DNA from: Hyphomicrobium_A sp964405975
Lineage (GTDB): Bacteria > Pseudomonadota > Alphaproteobacteria > Rhizobiales > Hyphomicrobiaceae
Reading direction: 5' to 3'
Length of the DNA: 6,746 nt
Assembly (NCBI GenBank): GCA_964405975.1
Contig: CAYOPW010000087.1
Span: 1 to 6,746, forward strand
Position numbers and translations under genes: made by a program. How positions within the stretch are numbered: the stretch's first letter is position 1; each line of letters opens with the position of its first letter. The notes under the pieces were generated by a model. The model worked only from the letters and a program-made list of their open reading frames with translations. It ran no database searches and had not been told where the DNA came from. Below are positions 1-3,927 of this stretch, piece after piece.

Positions 1-54
1 AGCGTCGGTCTCCAAAACCGAAGGTTGGGGGTTCGAGACCCTCCGCCCCTGCCA
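1..54 (+). tRNA. trnW: tRNA-Trp (CCA), 5' end cut off by the window
   Basis: This is the 3' part of tryptophan tRNA, which reads UGG codons. The anticodon stem is 5-9 paired with 17-21, the seven-base loop is 10-16, and the anticodon CCA is 12-14. The T stem pairs 27-31 with 39-43 (one G-U) around the loop TTCGAGA. The 3' acceptor strand is 44-50, the discriminator G is 51, and CCA is encoded at 52-54. The D arm and 5' acceptor strand lie before the window. The bases match the usual bacterial tRNA-Trp closely. A trnW gene directly before secE is a common alphaproteobacterial arrangement. No terminator or clear promoter follows it, so it may share a transcript with secE-nusG (inference). Confidence 0.95.
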
Positions 55-61
55 AATCGTG

Positions 62-132
62 TTGGTCGTCTCCATGGCCAGGGCGCCGGGACGACCGGCA
101 ACTGGCGCGTGGAGTGCGACAGGTTGTCGCAC
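62..132 (+). promoter_or_regulatory. secE leader with two hairpins
   Basis: The 100 bases between trnW and secE contain two inverted repeats. The first pairs 64-70 with 90-96 (7 bp, extendable by two G-U pairs to 62-98). The second is a perfect 8 bp stem, 114-121 with 125-132, around a three-base loop, ending 22 bases before the secE start. No T-run follows either, so neither is a standard terminator. They could guide cleavage of the tRNA from the mRNA, or stabilise the mRNA 5' end; both ideas are inference. I see no convincing -35/-10 pair here. Confidence 0.35.
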
Positions 133-154
133 AGTGCCTGGGGACGTGAAATTA

Positions 155-352
155 ATGGCCAAATACAATCCGGTCCAGTTTATTCAGGAAGTGCGTCAAG
201 AGGTGGCCAAGGTTACTTGGCCGACCTGGAAAGAGGTATGGATCACGACCATCATGGTCTTAGTGATGGTCGCGCTCGCGGCAATATTTTTCCTACTGAC
301 AGACCAAGTGATTGGCTGGCTCGTCCAGATGGTGCTGGGCGGCAACCGCTAG
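155..352 (+). CDS. secE: Preprotein translocase subunit SecE
   Basis: SecE is the small membrane subunit of the SecYEG channel, which exports unfolded proteins across the inner membrane; it clamps and stabilises SecY. The product is 65 residues, normal for the short single-span SecE of alphaproteobacteria (E. coli SecE has three spans). An amphipathic N-terminal helix (about 7-20) leads to the conserved motif KVTWPTWKEV (19-28), then a hydrophobic span at about 30-48 and a second apolar stretch at 52-61. The ATG at 155 is chosen because MAKYNPVQFI is the typical N-terminus and GGGGA lies at 140-144. The frame stays open upstream to 59, but that part reads through the leader hairpins and looks unlike SecE. 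nusG follows after 63 bases, the widespread secE-nusG pair. Confidence 0.96.
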   Translation: MAKYNPVQFIQEVRQEVAKVTWPTWKEVWITTIMVLVMVALAAIFFLLTDQVIGWLVQMVLGGNR

Positions 353-387
353 AGCGGTCGGAGCATAACGGAAGTGTCCACAAATCT

Positions 388-399
388 CGCGGAAACGCG
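388..399 (+). other. Small GAAA-tetraloop hairpin before nusG
   Basis: CGCG (388-391) and CGCG (396-399) pair around a GAAA loop (392-395), a GNRA-type tetraloop that is unusually stable in RNA. It ends 6 bases before the purine-rich ribosome binding site of nusG (406-413). If translation began at the upstream GTG (374), this stretch would be coding instead. Function is unknown; it could simply keep the nusG start region free of other structure. Confidence 0.3.
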
Positions 400-415
400 C
401 CACGAGAAGAAGGCA

Positions 416-952
416 ATGGCGAAGCGCTGGTACATTGTGCACGCCTACACGAACTTTGAGCGCAAGGTGGCTGATGCCATCAAGGAGCGCGCAAAGGCGG
501 CGGGACTGGGTGACCTCTTCGAAGAGGTTCTTGTGCCGACCGAAGAGGTCGTGGAGATCAAGCGGGGGCGCAAGGTCCAAGCGGAGCGCAAGTTTCTGCC
601 CGGCTATGTGCTCGTGAAGATGGAGATGACAGACCCGGCGTTCTTGCTGATTAAGAACACGCCCAAGGTTACCGGATTTCTCGGCGCGGAAAATAAGCCG
701 ATGCCGATCTCCGAGGAGGAGGCGATGCGCATTCTCCATCAGGTGCAGGAGGGTGTTGAGCGGCCCAAGCCGTCGATCACCTTCGAAATTGGCGAGCAAG
801 TGAAAGTAGCAGATGGCCCGTTCGCCTCGTTCTCGGGGCACGTCGAAGAGGTCGACGAGGAACGGGCACGCGTCAAGGTGGCTGTTTCGATCTTTGGGCG
901 TCCGACGCCGGTCGAGCTGGAGTTCGGCCAGGTCGAAAAAGTGCCGAGCTAA
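416..952 (+). CDS. nusG: Transcription termination/antitermination factor NusG
   Basis: NusG binds RNA polymerase at the beta' clamp helices, suppresses pausing, helps Rho, and links the polymerase to the ribosome through S10. From 416 the product is 178 residues, the usual family length. The NGN domain covers about residues 3-115, starting with KRWYIVHAYTNFE and including the conserved ERKFLPGYVLVKMEM stretch. The C-terminal KOW domain covers about 125-178, starting near FEIGEQVKVADGPF and ending with FGRPTPVELEFGQVEKV. The ATG at 416 is chosen because MAKRWYIVHAY is the canonical N-terminus and GAAGAAGG (406-413) sits just before it, though only two bases away. An in-frame GTG at 374 with GGAG at 360-363 would add 14 residues (MSTNLAETRHEKKA); that start cannot be excluded. 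The next gene, rplK, is 185 bases downstream. Confidence 0.96.
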   Translation: MAKRWYIVHAYTNFERKVADAIKERAKAAGLGDLFEEVLVPTEEVVEIKRGRKVQAERKFLPGYVLVKMEMTDPAFLLIKNTPKVTGFLGAENKPMPISEEEAMRILHQVQEGVERPKPSITFEIGEQVKVADGPFASFSGHVEEVDEERARVKVAVSIFGRPTPVELEFGQVEKVPS

Positions 953-976
953 GCGCGCAGCAATGAAGGAGAGCGA

Positions 977-1012
977 ATGAGCGTAGATATAAAGAAAAAT
1001 CGCGCGCAGTAA
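977..1012 (+). CDS. Possible 11-residue leader peptide before rplK
   Basis: A tiny open frame, ATG 977 to TAA 1010-1012, would encode MSVDIKKNRAQ. It is preceded by a perfect AAGGAG (966-971) with a 5-base spacer, a ribosome binding site as good as those of the real genes here. It lies in the nusG-rplK spacer, upstream of the folded rplK leader. A leader peptide that couples translation to folding of the downstream RNA is one option; another is that the site only holds ribosomes behind nusG. The peptide resembles no leader peptide I know. The AAGGAG could be chance, so this is a tentative call. Confidence 0.3.
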   Translation: MSVDIKKNRAQ

Positions 1013-1038
1013 CGGCAAACCGCAGACAGCCTCTTTTG

Positions 1039-1137
1039 GGGCCTCCTGCGGAAAAATGTGCGGGAGGGCCTGATCAGCCCGCTTTACCGCTAACCCTGGG
1101 AAGGAAAGCCCTTCCCGTCAAGTCCTCAGGGGAAACC
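1039..1137 (+). promoter_or_regulatory. rplK leader; candidate L1-binding feedback site
   Basis: Two structures are visible. Hairpin A pairs 1042-1049 with 1060-1067 (8 bp, one G-U) around a 10-base loop and extends to 1039-1041/1069-1071 past a bulged G1068. An alternative short stem, 1066-1069 with 1077-1080, would compete with its 3' arm. Hairpin B is a perfect 7 bp stem, 1098-1104 with 1110-1116. Directly outside it, CCCT (1094-1097) can pair with AGGG (1128-1131), which is the rplK ribosome binding site. This makes two helices joined by a one-sided 11-base loop. In E. coli, L1 represses rplK-rplA by binding the rplK leader as a mimic of its 23S rRNA site, which also has two helices and an asymmetric loop. 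The match here is by shape only. Confidence 0.45.
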
Positions 1138-1566
1138 ATGGCGAAGAAAATCGACGGCTACATTAGTCTGCAGGTGCCGGCGGGGCAGGCCAATCCCTCG
1201 CCGCCCATCGGACCCGCGCTTGGCCAGCGCGGCGTCAACATCATGGAGTTTTGCAAAGCATTCAACGCTAAGACGAAAGATGCGGAGCAGGGCACACCGA
1301 TTCCGGTGAAAATCACCGTTTACTCGGATCGCTCCTTCTCTTTCGAAATGCGCACGCCTCCCGCTTCGTTCTTTCTAAAGAAGGCGGCAAAGCTCGGTTC
1401 CGGCAGCAAGGAGCCGGGGCGCACGGTGGCGGGCAAGGTCACGATGGACCAAGTCCGTGAGATTGCAAAGCTGAAGATGAAGGATCTCAATACTGAAGAC
1501 GTCGAGGCTGCGGCCAAGACGATCGCTGGATCGGCCCGCTCCATGGGTCTTGAGGTAACGGAGTAG
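1138..1566 (+). CDS. rplK: 50S ribosomal protein L11
   Basis: L11 sits at the base of the L7/L12 stalk in the GTPase-associated centre of the 50S subunit, binds 23S rRNA, and is needed for RelA activation by uncharged tRNA. The product is 142 residues, exactly the common length. The N-terminal domain (about 1-70) carries the proline-rich helix PSPPIGPALGQRGVNI (20-35), whose prolines 22, 23 and 26 form the thiostrepton-binding face with rRNA. The rRNA-binding C-terminal domain (about 75-142) ends with the L11 signature region KTIAGSARSMGLEV (127-140). The ATG at 1138 follows AGGGGA (1128-1133) and gives the canonical MAKKIDGYISLQVPAGQA. The frame is open upstream to 1036, but only through leader hairpins. 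rplA starts 4 bases after the stop. Confidence 0.98.
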   Translation: MAKKIDGYISLQVPAGQANPSPPIGPALGQRGVNIMEFCKAFNAKTKDAEQGTPIPVKITVYSDRSFSFEMRTPPASFFLKKAAKLGSGSKEPGRTVAGKVTMDQVREIAKLKMKDLNTEDVEAAAKTIAGSARSMGLEVTE

Positions 1567-1570
1567 GTCG

Positions 1571-2320
1571 ATGGCGCAGAAAATGAGCGCAGAAGCTATC
1601 AAGGCGAAACGTCTGGCCGGCGGAAAGCGGCTGGCGGCTGCGCGCGAAGGTGTGGTTAGGGAAAAGTTCTATCCGGTTAGTGAAGCCGTAAAACTCGTGA
1701 AAGAACGCGCGACGGCAAAGTTTGACGAGACAGTTGAGGTCGCAATGAACCTCGGTGTCGATCCTAAACATGCTGATCAGATGGTGCGCGGCGTTTGCAA
1801 TCTGCCGAACGGCTCGGGCCGCACATCGCGTGTGGGTGTGTTCGCACGCGGTGCCAAGGCGGACGAGGCAAAGGCCGCAGGTGCCGACATCGTTGGAGCA
1901 GAAGATCTGGTCGAGCAAGTGTCAAAGGGTACGATCGAATTTGATCGCTGCATCGCCACGCCCGACATGATGGCGCTGGTAGGACGTCTGGGTAAGGTGC
2001 TCGGCCCGCGTGGTCTAATGCCCAATCCGCGCGTTGGCACGGTGACGATGGACGTTACCAATGCTGTGAAGGGTGCCAAGGGCGGTTCGGTGGAGTTTCG
2101 TGTCGAGAAGGCTGGCATTGTGCACGGCGGCGTCGGCAAAGCGAGCTTCACGGACACAGCACTTGTTGAGAACATCAAGGCGTTCGTGGACGCTGTTGTG
2201 AAAGCAAAGCCCGCTGGAGCCAAGGGAACGTTTCTGAAGCGGGTGTCGATCACGTCAAGCATGGGGCCGGGCATCAAAGTTGATGCTGCGAGCCTGTTGG
2301 ATGGACCGCCGGCGGCATAG
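1571..2320 (+). CDS. rplA: 50S ribosomal protein L1
   Basis: L1 forms the mobile L1 stalk of the 50S subunit, which moves deacylated tRNA out through the E site. In many bacteria it also represses translation of its own rplK-rplA mRNA. The product is 249 residues, somewhat longer than the 234 of E. coli. Conserved stretches include ATAKFDETVEVAMNLGVD (48-65), VRGVCNLPNGSG, and the L1 signature VGRLGKVLGPRGLMPNP followed by VGTVT. The extra length is an N-terminal extension of about 13 residues rich in Lys and Ala (MAQKMSAEAIKAKRL). ATG 1571 has GGAG (1560-1563) seven bases upstream, overlapping the last rplK codons, so the two genes are probably translationally coupled. The only other nearby ATG (1583, residue 5) would not remove the extension. 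Confidence 0.97.
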   Translation: MAQKMSAEAIKAKRLAGGKRLAAAREGVVREKFYPVSEAVKLVKERATAKFDETVEVAMNLGVDPKHADQMVRGVCNLPNGSGRTSRVGVFARGAKADEAKAAGADIVGAEDLVEQVSKGTIEFDRCIATPDMMALVGRLGKVLGPRGLMPNPRVGTVTMDVTNAVKGAKGGSVEFRVEKAGIVHGGVGKASFTDTALVENIKAFVDAVVKAKPAGAKGTFLKRVSITSSMGPGIKVDAASLLDGPPAA

Positions 2321-2579
2321 GCCGGGGCATTTGAAGAATTCAGGCGCGCAACTTTTTTGGAAGGAGCGGGCCTGGGTCCGGGAGACAAAGACCGTTCGCG
2401 GCCTTGCCTCTTGGAACTGTCCGAGATTGTGGGTGTTGGTTGGCTCATTCAGTCCAGCTGACTTAAGCCTTGAACGAGGGCCCGCATGAGACAGAAGACA
2501 GTCCGGGTTTATCGCTCACGTGTTGAGCTTTAGAGCCGGTTTGAACCTTCTGGGTCAGCACCGTGCCGCTTTTTTGGGC
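2321..2579 (+). promoter_or_regulatory. Upstream half of the rplA-rplJ spacer, attenuator-like pair at 2503-2575
   Basis: This is the gene-free part of the long spacer before rplJ. An imperfect hairpin spans 2503-2539: CCGG/CCGG, then 4 pairs with one G-U, then a 5 bp stem (2514-2518 with 2524-2528) around a 5-base loop. Overlapping it, 2535-2540 can instead pair with 2560-2566 (6 bp, one bulge), followed after three bases by a six-T run (2570-2575). The two folds exclude each other, as in an attenuator, but the second stem is weak. A second CTTTTTTGG occurs at 2352-2360 with no good stem before it. E. coli has a promoter for rplJL in this spacer; I looked for a -35/-10 pair and saw none I would defend. 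Confidence 0.3.
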
Positions 2580-2695
2580 GCGCGGAAGGACAGCAACGAA
2601 GCGTCGCCTAAAGCGGGTCATTCCGTAGATGGCGGCAAGGTGCAACCCGCGGTAAGCGCTAAACCAGGCGCAAGCTGCAAAACTGGAGTGAGCAG
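2580..2695 (+). promoter_or_regulatory. rplJ leader, candidate L10-L7/L12 binding region
   Basis: In many bacteria the L10-(L7/L12) complex binds the rplJ leader and blocks translation of both stalk proteins; the RNA is a known family (L10 leader). This purine-rich region immediately before rplJ fits by position. Visible elements are a stem 2603-2608 with 2631-2636 (6 bp, one G-U) that holds an inner hairpin (2613-2616 with 2623-2626), and a stem 2664-2667 with 2683-2686. The latter captures the first two bases of the ribosome binding site GGAG (2685-2688) and can hold a small GCAA tetraloop hairpin (2668-2675) inside. The bases around 2636-2688 look like alphaproteobacterial L10 leaders as I remember them. 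I could not fold it computationally, and the exact L10 site is not assigned. Confidence 0.55.
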
Positions 2696-3214
2696 GTGGA
2701 CAGAGCCGCAAAAAGTGAGCTCGTGACATCACTACACAACGTGTTCAAGGACACGGGGTTGGTGGTTGTCGCCCACTATGCCGGAATGACGGTCTCCCAA
2801 ATGACCGACTACCGCCAACAGATCAAAGAGGCGGGTGGTGCGGTTAAGGTGGCCAAAAACCGGCTGGCAAAGCTTGCAGTCAAGGACACCTCGTACGACG
2901 CGATTTCAGATCTCTTCAAGGGGCCGACGTGTGTCGCCTTCTCGAAGGATCCCATCGCGGCAGCGAAAGTTTCCGTCACATACGCCAAAGGGAATGAGAA
3001 GCTCGTCATTCTCGGCGGCGCGATGGGCGACACCGTCCTTGATGCGAACGGCGTCAAAGCGCTCGCCGCACTACCCTCGCTAGATGAGATACGGGGCACG
3101 CTCGTAGGTCTCCTCAACGCGCCAGCGACAAAGATCGCCCGCACGGTCAAGGAGCCCGGAGCAATGCTGGCACGTGTCATTCAGGCGAAGGCATCGCAAG
3201 GCGAGGCTGCATGA
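2696..3214 (+). CDS. rplJ: 50S ribosomal protein L10
   Basis: L10 anchors the L7/L12 dimers to 23S rRNA and so builds the stalk that recruits translation GTPases; with L7/L12 it also acts as a translational repressor of its own mRNA. The product is 172 residues (family about 165-180). The N-terminal RNA-binding domain includes VVVAHYAGMTVSQMTDYR (22-39) and the conserved GGAVKVAKNRLAKLA (47-61), then LFKGPTCVAF and LVILGGAMGD. The C-terminal part from about 130 (SLDEIRGTLVGLLNAPATKI onward) is the helix region that carries L7/L12. The start is GTG 2696 with GGAG at 2685-2688, seven bases upstream; the N-terminus MDRAAKSELV matches alphaproteobacterial L10 proteins, where MDRA is typical. The long leader before it and rplL after it fit the rplJL operon. 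Confidence 0.97.
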   Translation: MDRAAKSELVTSLHNVFKDTGLVVVAHYAGMTVSQMTDYRQQIKEAGGAVKVAKNRLAKLAVKDTSYDAISDLFKGPTCVAFSKDPIAAAKVSVTYAKGNEKLVILGGAMGDTVLDANGVKALAALPSLDEIRGTLVGLLNAPATKIARTVKEPGAMLARVIQAKASQGEAA

Positions 3215-3250
3215 CGGCATGGGCGGCGCTGCGGCGTCACAATTCGAATT

Positions 3251-3269
3251 CGCAGTCGGCAAGACTGCG
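3251..3269 (+). other. Hairpin between rplJ and rplL
   Basis: A perfect 7 bp stem, 3251-3257 with 3263-3269, encloses the loop GGCAA. It is preceded by the palindrome AATTCGAATT (3241-3250). No T-run follows, so it is not a classical terminator. It ends 23 bases before the strong rplL ribosome binding site. L7/L12 is made in several copies per L10, and a spacer hairpin could protect the rplL mRNA from decay or mark a processing site (inference). Confidence 0.4.
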
Positions 3270-3307
3270 TCGTCAAACACTAGGTTCAGACCGGAAGGAA
3301 GTAAGCC

Positions 3308-3682
3308 ATGACTGATCTTGCAAAGATCGTCGATGATCTCTCAGGCCTCACCGTCTTGCAGGCGGCTGAGCTAGCCAAGCTTTTGGAAGAAAAGTGGGGC
3401 GTATCTGCGTCCGCAGCCGTTGCTGTCGCCGCGGCTCCGGGCGGAGCGGCTGCACCTGCTGCTGAGGAGCAGACGGAATTCACCGTCATCCTCAAGGCCG
3501 CCGGTGACAAGAAGATCAACGTCATTAAGGAAGTTCGTGCCATCACGGGCCTTGGTCTCAAGGAGGCAAAGGATTTGGTGGAGGCGGGCGGCAAGCCCGT
3601 CAAGGAGGGTGTGCCAAAAGATGAGGCAGACAAGCTGAAGAAGCAACTCGAGGACCAGGGCGCGTCCGTCGAGATCAAGTGA
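3308..3682 (+). CDS. rplL: 50S ribosomal protein L7/L12
   Basis: L7/L12 is the multi-copy stalk protein that recruits EF-Tu, EF-G, IF2 and RF3 and stimulates their GTPase activity. The product is 124 residues, the normal length. The N-terminal dimerisation and L10-binding domain covers about 1-33 (LAKIVDDLSGLTVLQAAELAKLLEEKWGV region), the flexible Ala/Gly/Pro hinge 34-53, and the factor-binding C-terminal domain 56-124. The latter contains KINVIKEVRAITGLGLKEAK (69-88), the conserved helix pair that touches the factors, and GAxVEIK at the end. ATG 3308 is preceded by the extended purine-rich site GGAAGGAAG (3293-3301), the longest such site in this window; this fits the higher output that L7/L12 needs relative to L10. 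The spacer to rpoB is 245 bases and highly structured. Confidence 0.98.
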   Translation: MTDLAKIVDDLSGLTVLQAAELAKLLEEKWGVSASAAVAVAAAPGGAAAPAAEEQTEFTVILKAAGDKKINVIKEVRAITGLGLKEAKDLVEAGGKPVKEGVPKDEADKLKKQLEDQGASVEIK

Positions 3683-3695
3683 GGCAACAGACATT

Positions 3696-3735
3696 CGGCA
3701 GTCGACGATCGGATTACTCCGAGCGTCGACTGCCG
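3696..3735 (+). other. Long stem-loop after rplL, candidate RNase III site
   Basis: Perfect 12 bp stem, 3696-3707 with 3724-3735, continued past one A-G mismatch by 4 more pairs (3709-3712 with 3719-3722) around a six-base loop. It begins 13 bases after the rplL stop. No T-run follows. In E. coli the rplL-rpoB spacer contains an attenuator and an RNase III cleavage site in a long stem; this near-continuous 17-level double strand would suit such processing, or protect the 3' end of the rplL message. The structure is plain in the sequence; the role is inferred from position. Confidence 0.6.
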
Positions 3736-3756
3736 CCTGTCGCACGAAGACCACAA

Positions 3757-3775
3757 GGCTCGTTGATCGCGAGCC
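3757..3775 (+). other. Second stem-loop of the rplL-rpoB spacer
   Basis: A perfect 6 bp stem, GGCTCG (3757-3762) with CGAGCC (3770-3775), encloses a seven-base loop. It lies between the two long stems of this spacer and has no T-run after it. On its own a stem this short could be chance; it is listed because it belongs to a row of five. Confidence 0.4.
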
Positions 3776-3782
3776 GGATACG

Positions 3783-3847
3783 ACGGTTTTCCGGAGGGTC
3801 TTTTGGGGCTGGTTAGTCCCAAAACGGACCTTCCGGTGAACCGTTTT
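3783..3847 (+). terminator. Large stem-loop with T-run, candidate rplL-rpoB attenuator
   Basis: This is the largest inverted repeat of the window. From the base: 3783-3788 with 3839-3844 (6 bp), a T-G and a T-T position, 3791-3795 with 3832-3836 (5 bp), one G-U, 3797-3800 with 3827-3830 (4 bp), a two-base bulge (3825-3826), then 3801-3809 with 3816-3824 (9 bp, one G-U) and a six-base loop. That is about 26 pairs. The 3' arm runs into TTTT (3844-3847). In E. coli most transcripts stop at an attenuator between rplL and rpoB, so that ribosomal proteins outnumber polymerase; this structure is the best candidate for that job here. The T-run is short, so termination would be partial, or the stem may instead be cut by RNase III. 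Confidence 0.5.
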
Positions 3848-3850
3848 CAG

Positions 3851-3910
3851 GCGCGAGGGTTTGGCGGTCCTCGCCGCACCAAGCAGCAATGCGCAGGGTC
3901 GTCACCTGCG
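3851..3910 (+). promoter_or_regulatory. Two hairpins in the rpoB leader
   Basis: First hairpin: 3853-3858 with 3869-3874 (6 bp), extended by 3851-3852 with 3876-3877 past a bulged C, around a 10-base loop. Second hairpin: CGCAGG (3892-3897) with CCTGCG (3905-3910), 6 perfect pairs around a seven-base loop. The second ends six bases before the rpoB ribosome binding site AAGGAG (3917-3922), leaving that site single-stranded. Their role is unknown; they may set rpoB translation or mRNA life. Confidence 0.4.
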
Positions 3911-3927
3911 AATGACAAGGAGCGGAT

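Noticed and set aside
59..154. Upstream extension of secE to the start at 59 or 74
   Set aside because: The added residues (MARAPGRPATG and so on) read through two hairpins and do not resemble SecE; ATG 155 gives the family N-terminus.
984..993. TAGATATAAA as a possible -10 box before rplK
   Set aside because: No -35-like hexamer sits at 16-18 bases upstream, and the stretch falls inside the possible small ORF.
953..1009. Direct repeat GCGCGCAG at 953-960 and 1002-1009
   Set aside because: Only 8 bases and low complexity; pairing of GCGCGC would need a 43-base loop, so no function is supported.
293..1018. 241-codon open frame on the - strand opposite nusG
   Set aside because: It is antisense to nusG and parts of secE, with no family resemblance; it is a shadow frame.
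1032..1042. TCTTTTGGGGC shared with 3799-3809, and CTTTTTTGG at both 2352-2360 and 2569-2577
   Set aside because: A few shared 9-11-base matches are expected by chance in a window of this size; I see no shared structure around the copies.
1036..1137. Upstream extension of rplK to 1036
   Set aside because: This is the structured leader read in frame; ATG 1138 gives the exact canonical 142-residue L11 with a good ribosome binding site.
1777..2448. 223-codon open frame on the - strand opposite rplA
   Set aside because: It is antisense to the conserved L1 gene and its composition (Pro, Ser, Thr, Arg rich) is typical of shadow frames.
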